A stretch of 64,000 nucleotides of DNA, from NCBI RefSeq assembly GCF_019145475.1, contig NZ_JAHTKI010000002.1, positions 310,001 through 374,000 on the forward strand, given 5' to 3'. Numbering within the stretch: the first letter of the stretch is position 1; each line of letters begins with the position of its first letter. A program made the translations under genes and the position numbers. The notes under the pieces were generated by a model. That model worked only from the letters and a program-made list of their open reading frames with translations. It did no database searches and was not told the DNA's origin. Shown here piece by piece: positions 1 to 10,908 of this stretch. Source of the DNA: Pseudomonas botevensis (GTDB lineage: Bacteria; Pseudomonadota; Gammaproteobacteria; Pseudomonadales; Pseudomonadaceae).

Positions 1-84
1 GGCGGCTGGTTGATTGACTGCAGCCAGAAATTCGTAGAGCCGGGAAACGTCGGAAAGCGCCTTGCTTGTCCACTTCAATTCCAT
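1..84 (-). CDS. RelE/ParE-family toxin, N-terminal fragment cut by the window edge
   Basis: Only the first 28 residues are present. The ATG (84-82) overlaps the antitoxin stop in a TGATG junction. The start, MELKWTSKALSDVSRLYEFL, matches the usual opening of RelE/ParE toxins (a beta strand with K-W-T, then a helix with R-L-Y-E-F). In this family the protein is an mRNA interferase or gyrase inhibitor neutralised by the adjacent antitoxin. Which of these applies cannot be told because the catalytic part lies outside the window. Confidence 0.72.
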   Translation of the reverse strand, partial: MELKWTSKALSDVSRLYEFLAAVNQPAA

Positions 85-356
85 CAGCGCGGTACCGGTA
101 ATGGAGCGTCGGTGCTCAGGCTGTCAGCCCATGCCTGGACAGCCTGGTGGTCAATCACGCTACCTGCGTCAACATCGGCCAACGCCTCGCGGGTCAGGCG
201 ACTGCGTTCTTCTTCCTGGTCTATCCATGCGGACAGAGCCTGCTTGACGATCCAGTTCTTGGAGCGTTCCAGACGCTCGGCCATTAAATCGACCTTCTCT
301 GCCAGTTGCACAGGGACATGAGCCGTGACGGATCGAGTCTTGGCAGTCGTAGCCAT
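84..356 (-). CDS. Ribbon-helix-helix antitoxin of a type II toxin-antitoxin pair
   Basis: This 90-residue protein begins MATTAKTRSVTAHVPVQLAE, the N-terminal beta strand of the CopG/ParD fold (here SVTAHVPVQLAEKVD), followed by a helix with KNWIVKQAL. The acidic C-terminus should wrap the toxin. I chose the ATG at 356 because GGAG lies 8 bases upstream; an earlier ATG at 362 would leave only 2 bases. The gene precedes the toxin and overlaps it by one base, the usual antitoxin-first order. Such proteins normally repress their own promoter, which would lie in 357-500. Confidence 0.82.
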   Translation of the reverse strand: MATTAKTRSVTAHVPVQLAEKVDLMAERLERSKNWIVKQALSAWIDQEEERSRLTREALADVDAGSVIDHQAVQAWADSLSTDAPLPVPR

Positions 357-494
357 GATCATTACTCCAATGCTGGGAAATACTGCTTGCATGCAGTTGG
401 CGTCAACCGGGCGCAGCGTTCGCGAGCGTCATAGAGGCTGAATAACCAGAAATTAATCATAGTTAATAAGATTGAATCGTCAAGTCACGCGCCA

Positions 495-522
495 CCTTGG
501 GTCTTTCTAAAAAGACCCAAGG
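495..522 (-). terminator. Perfect hairpin across the stop codon at the end of the arn operon
   Basis: CCTTGGGTCTTT (495-506) and AAAGACCCAAGG (511-522) form a 12 bp perfect stem with a 4-base loop. The TAG stop of the last operon gene (507-509) lies in the loop. No T-run follows on the minus strand, so this could be an mRNA 3' stabiliser or a Rho-assisted end rather than a strong intrinsic terminator. Confidence 0.6.
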
Positions 523-2108
523 CGCAGTAAGACGTAATCGTTCTTGTCAAAGCGTCCGCTCAACACCGGCTGCAATGAACCCAAAGGCGTGTCCTTCAGG
601 GCCTTGAAGTCATTGAGATCCATCATCAGCCACGCCGGGCCGTGCAGCGCTTCGAGCTCCTGAATGGATTCGCTGAACTGCGGTTGCAGGTCCTGGCCGA
701 TATTGACCATGAACTTGATCGCCTTGGCGTCTTTGCCCATGCCATGCAGCACCAGCGGCGCGGGGTTGCGCTGAACTTCGGCGAACGCCGCCTGGCTGAA
801 CGCCTGTGTGTCGTACAGGCGCCGTTCCACCGGTTCGAACACCAGCACATACATCGACCAGACCGCCAGCACCGCGCTCAGCGCCAGGACTTCGGCACGC
901 CAGCGCGGCATGAACAGCCGCGACAACGCCAGCACTTGCAAGGCGTTGAGCACCACCAGCACCAGGGTCAGATCAGCCAGCGCCTCGGGAAAACGTTGCC
1001 GTGCCACCAACAGCCCGACCGCCAACAATCCCGGAGTCACCAGCCATAGACTCTGAATCCCCACGCGCAACCAGCCGAACAACCGGCCGTGCAGCACCTG
1101 AAACGGATACGCCGCGATGATAGCCGCCATGGGCAGCATCGGCAGCAGATAGCGGGCCTTTTTTGCCTGCGGGATCGACAGGCCGACCATCACGATCAAC
1201 CCGGCCGCCGCGCAATATTGCACCAGACGCAGGGCTGGGCCGCGCTGGCGGGGTTTGCTCAGCCACGCCGTCGCCAGGGCCAGCAGGGCCAACGGATATG
1301 CCAGCGCGTAGTTGCCCAGGGAACTGGTGAAGTAATACAGCGAACCGCTGACGCCTTCGCTGCCGTCCATGCGTCCCATGAACTGCATGCGAATCACGTC
1401 CGCGCGAAAGGCCGGACCGCCGCTGAGGTCCGCCAGCCACAACAGCAGGCCGACGCACGCCGCCAGCAGCACCGCTGCCAACGCGCCAAAGGTCCAGAAC
1501 CGCGACCACTGGCGATCCAGCAGGTAATAGCTGCACAGCATGCCGGTCGGCACGACGAGACCGATGGGGCCGCGAATGCCGAAGCCCAGCAGCAACAGAA
1601 CGAAGACCAGCGGCCAGCGCCGGCCGGCGCCGAAGTGATCGTGGGCGTAACCGAGGTAGAACACCGCAAACGCCACGGCGGCCAGCATCAGGTCCTGAGA
1701 CACCGCTCGCACTTCGGTGATGAAGGTGATCGAGAGCGTCAGCATCGCGATGCTGAGCCATGCCCAGCGTTGCGAATGGGGTGCCAGCAAGCGATACATC
1801 AACGTCACGATCAGCGCCCCGGCGAGCGCACTGGGTAGCCACGCCGCCAGGCTGTTGACTGCGCCGAACGGCAACGACAACAGCCAGACAAACAGCGTCG
1901 ACAGCGCCGAATAATCGGCATACGGCTGACCGTAGGTGGTGGGGAAAACCGTCGGCCCGTGCCGCAGCATCTCCTGGGCGAACAGCACGAAGCGCGAATC
2001 GAAACCGATCGGCGCCTGTGCGTAGACCCCGGCGATGAACAGCAGCAACGCCAACAGCCCTGCGATCAGCGACTGCCGGCGAATCGCCGGTGACAGGCCG
2101 CCGTTCAA
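507..2108 (-). CDS. GT-C (GT39/PMT-like) membrane glycosyltransferase, ninth gene of the arn operon
   Basis: This 533-residue polytopic membrane protein has an N-terminal membrane segment followed by a loop with GFDSRF, where GT-C enzymes carry their acidic catalytic residue. About ten hydrophobic segments and a soluble C-terminal tail follow. It would move a sugar from a lipid-phosphate carrier on the periplasmic face of the inner membrane. The start is TTG (2108-2106), overlapping the ugd stop as TTGA, so translation is probably coupled. It is clearly not ArnT itself, which lies at 4223-5872. Donor and acceptor are unknown; placement suggests lipid A or another envelope glycan. Confidence 0.75.
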   Translation of the reverse strand: MNGGLSPAIRRQSLIAGLLALLLFIAGVYAQAPIGFDSRFVLFAQEMLRHGPTVFPTTYGQPYADYSALSTLFVWLLSLPFGAVNSLAAWLPSALAGALIVTLMYRLLAPHSQRWAWLSIAMLTLSITFITEVRAVSQDLMLAAVAFAVFYLGYAHDHFGAGRRWPLVFVLLLLGFGIRGPIGLVVPTGMLCSYYLLDRQWSRFWTFGALAAVLLAACVGLLLWLADLSGGPAFRADVIRMQFMGRMDGSEGVSGSLYYFTSSLGNYALAYPLALLALATAWLSKPRQRGPALRLVQYCAAAGLIVMVGLSIPQAKKARYLLPMLPMAAIIAAYPFQVLHGRLFGWLRVGIQSLWLVTPGLLAVGLLVARQRFPEALADLTLVLVVLNALQVLALSRLFMPRWRAEVLALSAVLAVWSMYVLVFEPVERRLYDTQAFSQAAFAEVQRNPAPLVLHGMGKDAKAIKFMVNIGQDLQPQFSESIQELEALHGPAWLMMDLNDFKALKDTPLGSLQPVLSGRFDKNDYVLLRLGSF

Positions 2109-3484
2109 GCGACGTCAGACGTGTGAGGCCACTGATTGAGTGGAATCGGCAGCGTGCGCGACTCCCCGCGACCCATCGGGAAATACTTGAAGCCGTTGCG
2201 CGCCAGACGCTCGGCGTCGTACAGGTTGCGGCCGTCGAAGATCACCGGGGCATTGAGGCGTTGCTGGATCAGGTTGAAGTCCGGTGCCTTGAACTGCTGC
2301 CATTCGGTGCAGATGATCAGCGCATCGGCGCCCGGCAATACCGATTCCGGGGTGCCCATCAGCATCAGCTTGGGTTCGTCGGGGTACAGATGCTGGGTTT
2401 CCTGCATCGCTTCCGGGTCGAACGCACGCACGCTGGCGCCGGCGGCGAACAGCGCTTCGAGCAGTACGCGGCTTGGCGCATCGCGCATGTCGTCGGTGTT
2501 CGGCTTGAACGCCAGGCCCCACAGGGCAAAGGTTTTGCCGCGCAGATCGCCCTTGTAGAACGCGTTGATCCGCTCGAACAGCTTGTGTTTCTGCCGCTGG
2601 TTGATCGCTTCGACCGCTTGCAGCAAGTCGCTGGAGCAATGGGCTTCCTCGGCGCTGTGGATCAGCGCGCGCATGTCTTTGGGGAAGCATGAGCCGCCGT
2701 AGCCGCAGCCGGGGTAGATGAAGTGGTAGCCGATGCGCGAGTCAGCGCCGATGCCCTGGCGTACCGATTCGATGTCGGCGCCCAGGTGTTCGGCCAGCTC
2801 GGCGATCTGGTTGATGAAGCTGATCTTGGTCGCGAGCATGCAGTTGGCGGCGTACTTGGTCAGCTCGGCGCTGCGCAGGTCCATGAACATGATGCGATCG
2901 TGGTTGCGGTTGAAGGGCGAGTACAGGTCGCGCATCACATCGCGGACTTCCTCGCGTTCGCAGCCGATAACGATGCGGTCCGGACGGCGGCAATCGGAAA
3001 CCGCCGAACCTTCCTTGAGAAATTCCGGGTTGGAGACGATATCGAACTGCAGCAGGCGGCCGGCCTTGACCAGAGCCTTTTCGATATGGGTGCGCAAGGT
3101 GTCACCGGTGCCCACGGGCACGGTGGATTTCTCCACCAGAATCAGCGGCGCTTCACGATGCCGGGCCACGGCGTCGCCGACCGACAGCACGTAGCGCAGG
3201 TCGGCGGAACCGTCCTCGCGGGACGGCGTGCCGACGGCGATGAACGCCACCTGACCATGCTGTACGGCGAGTTTTTCATCGGCGGTGAATTGCAGGCGCT
3301 TGCCGTCCAGGCCCTCGCGGACCAGGCTGGCGAGCCCCGGTTCGAAGATGCTGACGTGGCCCTGGCGGAGCAGCTCGATTTTCTTTTCATCGACGTCCAT
3401 GCACACCACGTCATGGCCGACTTCGGCCAGCACGGCTGCCTGGACAAGACCGACATAACCGCTACCAAATACTGTGATTTTCAT
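2105..3484 (-). CDS. ugd: UDP-glucose 6-dehydrogenase
   Basis: This 459-residue enzyme oxidises UDP-glucose to UDP-glucuronate, the first step towards UDP-L-Ara4N. The N-terminal Rossmann motif is VFGSGYVGL (residues 5-13), and the catalytic cysteine lies in [10 protein letters not shown] near residue 266. ATGA overlaps with arnF upstream, and TTGA with the transferase downstream, place it in the arn operon. The gene is also called pmrE. The length is normal for the family. Confidence 0.95.
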   Translation of the reverse strand: MKITVFGSGYVGLVQAAVLAEVGHDVVCMDVDEKKIELLRQGHVSIFEPGLASLVREGLDGKRLQFTADEKLAVQHGQVAFIAVGTPSREDGSADLRYVLSVGDAVARHREAPLILVEKSTVPVGTGDTLRTHIEKALVKAGRLLQFDIVSNPEFLKEGSAVSDCRRPDRIVIGCEREEVRDVMRDLYSPFNRNHDRIMFMDLRSAELTKYAANCMLATKISFINQIAELAEHLGADIESVRQGIGADSRIGYHFIYPGCGYGGSCFPKDMRALIHSAEEAHCSSDLLQAVEAINQRQKHKLFERINAFYKGDLRGKTFALWGLAFKPNTDDMRDAPSRVLLEALFAAGASVRAFDPEAMQETQHLYPDEPKLMLMGTPESVLPGADALIICTEWQQFKAPDFNLIQQRLNAPVIFDGRNLYDAERLARNGFKYFPMGRGESRTLPIPLNQWPHTSDVA

Positions 3485-3885
3485 GGCGAACTCCTGAGTT
3501 CAGGCGCACTTACGGGACGCGAATTGATCGTGATGACACCGAGCATGACCAACGCCACGCCCAGCGATCTGGAAAGACTGAAGGTTTCGTGAAACAGCGG
3601 CAGGCTGGCCGCCAACAGGTACACCAGCGCATAGCTGATGCTCAGCAGCGAATAGGCCCGGCCCAGCGGCAGGTCGCGCAACGCCGCCAGCCAGCACAGC
3701 ATCGACAGCGCATAGGCGACGATCGCCGTGAACACCACGGCCAGCGCGGCCACGTCGATATGGCTGAGGCTCAGCCATTGCTCCGGTGGCGGCAGGCGCG
3801 TCATGCTCCAGCGCATGCCCAGTTGCGCAGCGCTGACCAGCCCGACGCTGGCGAGGGCAAAAAAGATTCCGCGACGAGTGCTCAT
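3481..3885 (-). CDS. arnF: Undecaprenyl-phosphate-Ara4N flippase subunit ArnF
   Basis: This 134-residue protein has four predicted membrane segments and belongs to the small EamA/SMR-like flippases. With ArnE it is thought to move undecaprenyl-phosphate-L-Ara4N across the inner membrane. The start [10 protein letters not shown] at 3885 makes an ATGA overlap with arnE. An in-frame upstream extension is out of character (hydrophilic and Arg/Gly-rich) and is rejected. The position between arnE and ugd supports the call. Confidence 0.9.
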   Translation of the reverse strand: MSTRRGIFFALASVGLVSAAQLGMRWSMTRLPPPEQWLSLSHIDVAALAVVFTAIVAYALSMLCWLAALRDLPLGRAYSLLSISYALVYLLAASLPLFHETFSLSRSLGVALVMLGVITINSRPVSAPELRSSP

Positions 3886-4226
3886 GCGTGCTGCCCCAAC
3901 AACGCCACGCCGCCGAGTACCAGCGCCACACCGAACCAGTGCCGACGGTCGATGTGCTCGCGGAACACGAAGCGGGCGATCAGGGTGATGATCACGAAGT
4001 TGAGGCTGAGCATCGGATAGGCGATGCCGACGTCCAGGCGTTGCAACACCAGCAGCCACACCAGCAGGCCGGCGCCCAGTGCACACAAGGCCACCCACAG
4101 CCAGGGCGTGCGCAGTTTGTCCGCCCAGGACGAGTCGGCACCGCGCCAACTCTCCACGGCATATTTCTGCGCGACCTGGCCCAGGCACGTCAGCAGGCAA
4201 GCGATCAGCAGCAATAACAGGCTCAT
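3882..4226 (-). CDS. arnE: Undecaprenyl-phosphate-Ara4N flippase subunit ArnE
   Basis: This 114-residue protein starts [21 protein letters not shown], with four membrane segments. The G-Q-x-x-x-K pattern in helix 1 is typical of ArnE and SMR-like proteins. It pairs with ArnF as the predicted flippase. The ATG at 4226 overlaps the arnT stop as ATGA; the longer open frame upstream is the shadow of arnT. Confidence 0.9.
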   Translation of the reverse strand: MSLLLLLIACLLTCLGQVAQKYAVESWRGADSSWADKLRTPWLWVALCALGAGLLVWLLVLQRLDVGIAYPMLSLNFVIITLIARFVFREHIDRRHWFGVALVLGGVALLGQHA

Positions 4227-5872
4227 GACGGATCCTTGGGCAGGATCATCATCACCAGATTGCCCTGTTCGTAACGGATGCCATCCTTGGGCAGCTTGTC
4301 GAGCTCGTCCAGTTCGTCCTGCCCCTTGACCCGCATGATCACGCCGACCGAGCCGCTGCGGCGCGCTTCGCGCATCCACTGCTGCACTTGATCGGTATCG
4401 ACCCGCTGTTGAATGCCGTCAGGATAGGCAAGGCCATATTTCAGTTCGCCTATCGTGTTGTACAACGCGACTTGCGGGCGTTTCAGACGCCAGGCCAGGG
4501 CTGACGCCGCGCCCAGGTCGTTGCTCAGTAGGTGCGAGGTCGCAGCCAGTTCGGCCACATGCGGGCGGATGAACTGATCGGGGGTCTTGTTGGACACCAC
4601 CGATTGGGGCAGGGCGGCCGGCAGCAGCGCCACCAGCAGCAGACTGCCTACGGCCGGCGCCGCCCAGCATTGCAACGGGCGGAACGCTTGCAGCAGGTTG
4701 CTGATGATCCAGCCCACCAGCGCAATGAACACCAACACCAGGCTGTGCAGTTCGTGGTCGTAGAGCGGACGCTTGATCTGCACATAGACCAGCGCAATCA
4801 GCACCACCACGCCCAGCACCAGGTTCAGCAGGCCATTGATGCCCAGCGCCCGTTCTTGTTCCAGGCGCAGGCGATCGGCCAAGGCATGACCCAGCAGCAA
4901 AGCTACAGGCAACAGGCACGGCAGGATGTAGGTCGGCAGCTTGCCGTTGCTCAGGCTGAAAAACACCAGCGGCATCAGCACCCACAGGCCAAGGAACGCG
5001 ATGCTCGCTTCACGCCGGGTCTGCCACGCCTGTTTCAACGCCACCGGCAACATGCCGACCCACGGCATGCTGAACGCCACCAGCAGCGGCAGGTAGAACC
5101 ACCAAGGCGCATCGTGCTGGGCATCGTCACCGGCGAAACGGCGGATGTGCTCATGCCAGAAGAAGAACCGCCAGTAGTCCGGTTCCTGGGCGTGTACCGT
5201 CAAGACCCACGGCAGGCTGATGAGAATCGCCACGACCACCGCCACCGGGCCGAACAACAGCAGCTCGCGCCAGCGTTTCTGCCAGATCATCCACGGTAGT
5301 GCGATCAGCACCGGCAGCAGCCAGGCGAGAAAACCCTTGGTCATGAACCCCATGCCGCATGCCAGCCCCAGCACCGCCCAGGCGGCGAGGCGCTGACGAT
5401 GGCTGCGGCTGTCGAGGGCAAACCACAATGCAACCAGGCTCAAATTGACCCAGAAGGTGAACTGCGGATCGAGGTTGGCATACCCACCCTGGCCAGCCAC
5501 CACCGTGAAGCTCATGTAGAGCAGGGCGCAGACGAAGCTCTTGCGCGGGTCGTTCCAAAGGCGCCGGGCGATCAGGAAGCACAACAGCACGCTCAGCCCG
5601 GTGGCCAGCACCGAGGCAAAGCGCACGCCGAACAGGTTCTGCCCGAACAACGCCTGGCCGATCGCGATCATCCAGTAGCCGGCGACCGGTTTTTCGAAGT
5701 AACGCAGGCCCATGAAATGCGGCGACGCCCAGTGGCCGCTCAGCAGCATTTCCTGGCTGATCTGCGCATAACGGGTTTCATCGGGAATCCACAAGCCATG
5801 GCTGCCCAGCGGCAGCAGATAGGCCACCAGGAAAATCCCCAGCAGCAACGGCAATGCCCAGCGTTTGCTCAT
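4223..5872 (-). CDS. arnT: Lipid A Ara4N transferase ArnT (copy 1)
   Basis: This 549-residue GT83/GT-C enzyme transfers L-Ara4N from undecaprenyl phosphate to lipid A phosphates on the periplasmic side, lowering negative charge and giving polymyxin and cationic peptide resistance. The first periplasmic loop has [15 protein letters not shown], with the acidic pair expected in ArnT. It is followed by FEKP and about twelve membrane helices. The start at 5872 ([10 protein letters not shown]) overlaps the arnD stop as ATGA. A close paralogue lies at 17630-19351. Confidence 0.95.
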   Translation of the reverse strand: MSKRWALPLLLGIFLVAYLLPLGSHGLWIPDETRYAQISQEMLLSGHWASPHFMGLRYFEKPVAGYWMIAIGQALFGQNLFGVRFASVLATGLSVLLCFLIARRLWNDPRKSFVCALLYMSFTVVAGQGGYANLDPQFTFWVNLSLVALWFALDSRSHRQRLAAWAVLGLACGMGFMTKGFLAWLLPVLIALPWMIWQKRWRELLLFGPVAVVVAILISLPWVLTVHAQEPDYWRFFFWHEHIRRFAGDDAQHDAPWWFYLPLLVAFSMPWVGMLPVALKQAWQTRREASIAFLGLWVLMPLVFFSLSNGKLPTYILPCLLPVALLLGHALADRLRLEQERALGINGLLNLVLGVVVLIALVYVQIKRPLYDHELHSLVLVFIALVGWIISNLLQAFRPLQCWAAPAVGSLLLVALLPAALPQSVVSNKTPDQFIRPHVAELAATSHLLSNDLGAASALAWRLKRPQVALYNTIGELKYGLAYPDGIQQRVDTDQVQQWMREARRSGSVGVIMRVKGQDELDELDKLPKDGIRYEQGNLVMMILPKDPS

Positions 5873-6753
5873 GCGCCTTGCACTCCCAGCCAACCTTCAC
5901 GGCCTTCGAGGGCGCCACGTTGCACACGGCCGACCGGCAGTGTGTTGAGGAACTCGGGCAGCAGATTGCCCAAGGGTTGGAAATCAATCTCGCGTTGTCG
6001 CGCGTCGATCAATAACCGTCGAAAATCTTCAGCCATCAGAATCCCTTCTACTTCAGCGTGAATCGTGTAGACGTTCAGTTGCTGCGGGCGGAACCGATCA
6101 AGGATGAAGGCGTTGAAATCCTTCGCCGCGACATCGGGGCCGACCACTTCATCAAAGGTAGGCAGATCCACCGGGATCTGCGGTGTACCCGCCGAGCCAT
6201 CGGCCAGTTGCGGACGAAACAGGCGCTGCCCACGGCAATCGCTGTTGTAGCGAAAGCCGAATGTCTGCTTGGCTTCGATCACGCGTTCGTCCGCGCGCCA
6301 GCCGGCAGCGGCCGAGCACTGGATCTTCTCGCCGAGAATGTCGCTCAGGGTGTCGACACCCCGGCGAATCTGCTCGATCAACTGCGCATCGCTCCAGCGC
6401 CCGGCATTGGCCTGCCAGCCATGGTGATCCCAGGCGTGCAGGCCGACTTCATGACCGGCGTCCCGGGCCTGACGCATCAGGTGCCCGAGATCGCGACCGA
6501 TCGGTTTGCCCGGCCAGGCGGTGCCGGCCAGCAGAATGTCCCAGCCATACAGGCCGGCAGCGTTGGAACGCAGCATTTTCCAGAGGAACTGCGGACGGAT
6601 CAGGCGCCACAGATGCCGGCCCATGTTGTCCGGGCCGACACTGAAGAAAAACGTTGCCTTGATCTGCGCCTCATCGAGCATTTCCAGCAGTCGCGGCACG
6701 CCTTCACGGGTGCCGCGATAGGTGTCGACGTCAATGCGTAGACCGGCCTGCAT
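5869..6753 (-). CDS. arnD: 4-deoxy-4-formamido-L-arabinose-phosphoundecaprenol deformylase
   Basis: This 294-residue NodB-type polysaccharide deacetylase removes the formyl group from undecaprenyl-phosphate-Ara4FN before flipping. The metal-site segment [10 protein letters not shown] is at residues 6-15, and a later HAWDHH motif supplies further ligands. The start is joined to the arnA stop by a TGATG overlap, and its own stop overlaps arnT as ATGA. Confidence 0.93.
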   Translation of the reverse strand: MQAGLRIDVDTYRGTREGVPRLLEMLDEAQIKATFFFSVGPDNMGRHLWRLIRPQFLWKMLRSNAAGLYGWDILLAGTAWPGKPIGRDLGHLMRQARDAGHEVGLHAWDHHGWQANAGRWSDAQLIEQIRRGVDTLSDILGEKIQCSAAAGWRADERVIEAKQTFGFRYNSDCRGQRLFRPQLADGSAGTPQIPVDLPTFDEVVGPDVAAKDFNAFILDRFRPQQLNVYTIHAEVEGILMAEDFRRLLIDARQREIDFQPLGNLLPEFLNTLPVGRVQRGALEGREGWLGVQGA

Positions 6754-8744
6754 CAGCGCTTGTCCGCGATTTCAAGCATGGCCTCACGCAGGAAGAAGTC
6801 GAGCGTGTTGCCGATGGTTTCGCGCATTTCCACGGTCGGCTCCCAGTTCAGCAGGCGCTTGGCGTTGGCGATGCTTGGCTTGCGGTGTTCCACGTCTTGA
6901 TAACCGGCACCGTAGAACGCCTTGCTTTCCACGTCGCGGAAACCGGCGAACGGAGGGAAGTTGTGGCGCAGCGGGTGAGCTTCGAACTGACGCAGCAGCT
7001 CTTCGCCCAACTGGCGGATGCTGGCTTCGTTGTCCGGGTTGCCGATGTTGATGATCTGGCCGTTGCAGACGTCGTTGTCGTTATCGATGATCCGCGCCAG
7101 TGCCTCGACGCCGTCAGCGATGTCGGTGAAGCAACGCTTCTGCTCGCCGCCGTCGAACAGACGGATCGGGGTGCCTTCCACCAGGTTGAGGATCAACTGG
7201 GTGATGGCGCGGGAGCTGCCGATACGCGCCGAATCCAGACGGTCCAGACGCGGCCCCATCCAGTTGAAAGGGCGGAACAGGGTGAAGTTCAGGCCTTTGG
7301 CGCCGTACGCCCAGATCACGCGGTCAAGCAGTTGCTTGGACACCGAGTAGATCCAGCGCTGCTTGTTGATCGGGCCGACGATCAGGTTGGAGCTGTCTTC
7401 GTCGAAGTTCTTGTCCTGGCACATGCCATAGACTTCCGAGGTCGACGGGAAGATCACGCGCTTGTTGTATTTGACGCAGTAGCGCACCAGCTTCAGGTTT
7501 TCCTCGAAGTCCAGTTCGAATACGCGCAGCGGGTTGCGGGTGTACTCGATCGGGGTGGCGATGGCCACCAGTGGCAGCACCACGTCGCACTTCTTGATGT
7601 GGTACTCGATCCACTCGGAGTGAATGCTGATGTCGCCTTCGACGAAGTGGAAACGCGGATGGTCGCGCAGACGGTCGATGGCGTCGGAACCGATGTCCAG
7701 GCCATAGACTTCGTAGCGATCGTCACGCAGCAGGCGCTCGGACAAGTGGTTGCCGATGAAGCCGTTGACGCCGAGGATCAGTACGCGGGTGCGACGCGGC
7801 GCACGGCCGGATTCGGCGCCGCGCAGCAGCGAGCCGTCGACCAGACCCAATTCGTTGGCCAGTTGCGGGCCGCTGAGATACAGGCCGTTGTCGTTGCGCT
7901 GACCGGCGGTGATCACCAGCGAATCTTCGCCACAGGCAATGCGCAGCGGATCGACGCTGATCACACGGCCCGGTGCCTGGCCTTCGTTGCCCTTGACGAC
8001 TTCAGCGCTCCAGACAATCAGCTTGTGCTCGCCCACGGCGCAGAACGCGCCCGGATAAGGCCGGGTCACGGCACGCACGAGGTTGAACAGTTGCTCGGCC
8101 GGTTGTTTCCAGACCAGTTTGCCGTCCGCCGGGGTACGACGACCGAAAACCGTGGCCTTGGACTCGTCCTGCGGGGTTTCGGTGATCTTGCCTTGCAGCA
8201 TGTTCGGCAGGGTGTCGCGCAGCAGGTCGCTGGCGGCGGTACGCAATTTGGCGTGCAGGCTCAGACCGGTGTCGCTGCGCTCGATGGCCACGCGTTGCTG
8301 GGCAACGATAGCGCCGGCATCGGCGCGCTTGACCATGCGGTGCAGGGTGACGCCGGTTTCGGTTTCACCGTTGACCAGCACCCAGTTGGCCGGAGCGCGG
8401 CCACGGTAACGTGGCAGCAGGGAGCCGTGCAGGTTGAACGCGCCTTTTTTACCGAGCGCCAGCAGTGGCTCGCTCAGCAGGTTGCGGTAGTAGAAGGAGA
8501 ACAGGTAGTCCGGATTGAGCTTGCTGATGCGCTCGATCCACAGCGGGTGATTGACGTCTTCCGGCGCGTGAACCGGGATGCCTTTCTGCGCGCACAGTTG
8601 GGCGACCGAGGCGTAGAACGCGTTTTCTTGCGGATCATCGGCGTGGGTGAACACCGCTGCGATGTCATAACCGCTGTCGAGCAGGGCTTGAATGCCGGCG
8701 CAGCCAATATCGTGGTAGGCGAAGACAACAGTTTTTGCACTCAT
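6753..8744 (-). CDS. arnA: Bifunctional UDP-Ara4N formyltransferase / UDP-glucuronate decarboxylase
   Basis: This 663-residue fused enzyme has two domains. The N-terminal formyltransferase (about 1-300) carries [13 protein letters not shown], with catalytic N104 and H106. The C-terminal domain (about 315-663) is an extended SDR decarboxylase with [13 protein letters not shown] and an active-site YSVSK. It makes UDP-Ara4-ketose from UDP-glucuronate, and later formylates UDP-Ara4N. Length and domain order match the family. The start overlaps the arnC stop as ATGA. Confidence 0.96.
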   Translation of the reverse strand: MSAKTVVFAYHDIGCAGIQALLDSGYDIAAVFTHADDPQENAFYASVAQLCAQKGIPVHAPEDVNHPLWIERISKLNPDYLFSFYYRNLLSEPLLALGKKGAFNLHGSLLPRYRGRAPANWVLVNGETETGVTLHRMVKRADAGAIVAQQRVAIERSDTGLSLHAKLRTAASDLLRDTLPNMLQGKITETPQDESKATVFGRRTPADGKLVWKQPAEQLFNLVRAVTRPYPGAFCAVGEHKLIVWSAEVVKGNEGQAPGRVISVDPLRIACGEDSLVITAGQRNDNGLYLSGPQLANELGLVDGSLLRGAESGRAPRRTRVLILGVNGFIGNHLSERLLRDDRYEVYGLDIGSDAIDRLRDHPRFHFVEGDISIHSEWIEYHIKKCDVVLPLVAIATPIEYTRNPLRVFELDFEENLKLVRYCVKYNKRVIFPSTSEVYGMCQDKNFDEDSSNLIVGPINKQRWIYSVSKQLLDRVIWAYGAKGLNFTLFRPFNWMGPRLDRLDSARIGSSRAITQLILNLVEGTPIRLFDGGEQKRCFTDIADGVEALARIIDNDNDVCNGQIINIGNPDNEASIRQLGEELLRQFEAHPLRHNFPPFAGFRDVESKAFYGAGYQDVEHRKPSIANAKRLLNWEPTVEMRETIGNTLDFFLREAMLEIADKR

Positions 8745-9763
8745 GAGAGAACCTGATCGGACGAAGTGGAAGAAGACAGACCGTCAACAGTGACGGCAGG
8801 TGCTGGTGCGGCAGGGTGGCTACGCAGCACTTTTTCAATGAAGAATCGTGGGCGGGCGCGCACGTCGCTGTACATGCGGCCCAGGTATTCGCCAAGCAGG
8901 CCCATGCCGATGAACTGGCCACCGGTGAACACGAACAGCACGGCGAACAGCACGAACATGCCGTCACCGGCCCAACCTGCGCCGAACGCCAGGCGCAACA
9001 CGATCAACGCAACCGCGAACAGCACGCCGAGGCCGGCCATGGCGAAGCCGACGATGCTCAGCAGGCGCAGCGGTGTGGTGGTCATGCAGGTGATCAGGTC
9101 GAACATCAGATTGATCAGGCGCATCGGGCTGTATTTCGAGTCGCCATGCTCGCGCTCGGCGTGAGCCACGACGATTTCGCTGGTGTGGCGGGCAAAGCTG
9201 TTGGCCAGAATCGGGATGAACGTGCTGCGTTCACGGCAGGCGAGCATCGCGTCGATGATCGTGCGGCGATAGGCGCGCAGCATGCAGCCGTAGTCGCTCA
9301 TGGCGACGCCGGTGGAGCGTTGCACGGCGAGATTGATCAGCTTCGACGGCCAGCGACGCAGGGCCGAGTCCTGACGGTTGCCACGCACGGTGCCGACCAC
9401 GTCGAAACCTTTTTCGGCCTCGGCCACCAGCCGTGGAATTTCTTCCGGCGGGTTCTGCAGGTCGGCGTCGAGGGTGATGACCACGTCGCCCTTGCATTGC
9501 TCGAAACCGGCCATGATCGCGGCGTGCTGGCCGTAGTTGCGGTTGAGAATGACCGCCACGAACGGGCTGTTCTCGGCCGAGGCGGCGTCTTCGAGCATCT
9601 GCGCGGAGTTATCGCGGCTGCCGTCGTCCACCAGCACGATTTCGTATTCATGATTCAGTTGCGCGCAGGCCGCTGCGGTACGACGCAGCAACTCCGGCAG
9701 GCTGTCTTCTTCGTTGTAGACCGGGATAACGATCGACACGCATTTAATCGGATAAGGTCTCAA
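8741..9763 (-). CDS. arnC: Undecaprenyl-phosphate 4-deoxy-4-formamido-L-arabinose transferase
   Basis: This 340-residue GT2 enzyme moves Ara4FN from UDP to undecaprenyl phosphate on the cytoplasmic face. [19 protein letters not shown] opens the GT-A fold, and the [10 protein letters not shown] motif supplies the metal and nucleotide site. Two C-terminal membrane helices anchor it. The start codon is TTG (9763-9761), overlapping the arnB stop as TTGA; no in-frame ATG fits the conserved N-terminus. Confidence 0.94.
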   Translation of the reverse strand: MRPYPIKCVSIVIPVYNEEDSLPELLRRTAAACAQLNHEYEIVLVDDGSRDNSAQMLEDAASAENSPFVAVILNRNYGQHAAIMAGFEQCKGDVVITLDADLQNPPEEIPRLVAEAEKGFDVVGTVRGNRQDSALRRWPSKLINLAVQRSTGVAMSDYGCMLRAYRRTIIDAMLACRERSTFIPILANSFARHTSEIVVAHAEREHGDSKYSPMRLINLMFDLITCMTTTPLRLLSIVGFAMAGLGVLFAVALIVLRLAFGAGWAGDGMFVLFAVLFVFTGGQFIGMGLLGEYLGRMYSDVRARPRFFIEKVLRSHPAAPAPAVTVDGLSSSTSSDQVLS

Positions 9764-10908
9764 GGGCGTTTTTCCATAAGCTGTTCAATGGCACCGACTA
9801 CGCGGTCCAGATCCTGGTTGGTCATATCGGGAAACAAAGGGATCGAGCACAGCCGTGCAGAGTTCCATTCGGTGTTGGGCAAGTACAAATCCGGGTCACG
9901 CTGGCGATACCAGGTGTGCAGGTGAGTGGCGATGAAATGGATGCCGGTGCCGATGCCTTGCTCCTGCAAGCCCTTCATGAAGGCTTCGCGATCCAGGCCG
10001 CAGCGTTCGCTGTCGATGCGCAGGATGAACAGGTGCCAGGCGTGCTGTTGCGGATAGTCCGGCACTGTCAGCGGTTGCACCGGCAGGCCTTCCAGGCGCT
10101 GATGGTAGAGACCGGCCAGTTCAGTACGACGCGCGTTGATCGCGTCCAGCCGCTCCAGTTGCACCAGGGCGATGGCGGCGTTGATATCGGCCAGGTTGTA
10201 TTTGAAGCCGGGTTCCATGACCTGGGCCTGTGGCTTGCGGCCGTGGGTCAGGCGGTCGTAGGCGTCGACGCCCAGACCGTGGAACTTGAGCATGCGCACG
10301 CGATTGGCCAGCGCCTCGTCATCGGTGACGAACATCGCGCCTTCGGCGCAGGTCATGTTCTTGATCGCGTGGAACGAAAAGATCGCTGTGCCTTGGGAAC
10401 CGACATGGCGACCCTTGTAACGGGTGCCGGCGGCATGGGCGGCGTCTTCGATGACGGCAATACCGTGCTTGTCGGCCAGGGCGTAGAGCGGGTCGAGATC
10501 GAACGCGGCACCGGCGTAATGCACCGGGATGATCGCTTTGGTGCGCGGGGTGATCGCCGCTTCAATGCGCGCGGCGTCGGTCATCAGCGTGTCGCGGTCA
10601 ACGTCGACGAACACTGGTTTGGCGCCGAGCAGGGAAATCATGTTGGCGGTCGACACCCAGGTCTGCGACGGCGTGATGACTTCATCGCCAGGGCCGATCC
10701 CCAAAGCCAACAGCGTAATGTGCATACCGCCGGTGGCGGACGACAATGCCACGGCATGTCGGCAACCGACGTACTGTGCGAATTGTTCTTCAAGTGCCTG
10801 GTTTTTCGGCCCGGTGGTGATCCAGCCCGAGCGTAATACCTGCTCTACGGCCGCAATTTCTTCATCGCCAATACTTGGGCGGGAAAAGGGGAGAAACGCC
10901 TGACTCAT
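9760..10908 (-). CDS. arnB: UDP-Ara4-ketose aminotransferase
   Basis: This 382-residue PLP enzyme of the DegT/DnrJ/EryC1 family makes UDP-Ara4N from the ketose using glutamate. The PLP lysine is K183 in [19 protein letters not shown] context, and VIEDAAHA holds the aspartate that contacts the pyridine nitrogen. I chose the start [11 protein letters not shown] at 10908 because GAGG lies 5 bases upstream; an 18-residue in-frame extension lacks such a site. It is the first gene of the nine-gene arn operon. Confidence 0.95.
   Translation of the reverse strand: MSQAFLPFSRPSIGDEEIAAVEQVLRSGWITTGPKNQALEEQFAQYVGCRHAVALSSATGGMHITLLALGIGPGDEVITPSQTWVSTANMISLLGAKPVFVDVDRDTLMTDAARIEAAITPRTKAIIPVHYAGAAFDLDPLYALADKHGIAVIEDAAHAAGTRYKGRHVGSQGTAIFSFHAIKNMTCAEGAMFVTDDEALANRVRMLKFHGLGVDAYDRLTHGRKPQAQVMEPGFKYNLADINAAIALVQLERLDAINARRTELAGLYHQRLEGLPVQPLTVPDYPQQHAWHLFILRIDSERCGLDREAFMKGLQEQGIGTGIHFIATHLHTWYRQRDPDLYLPNTEWNSARLCSIPLFPDMTNQDLDRVVGAIEQLMEKRP

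Noticed and set aside
6885..8756. 623-codon plus-strand frame opposite arnA
   Set aside because: Shadow of arnA, which has full catalytic motifs in the other strand.
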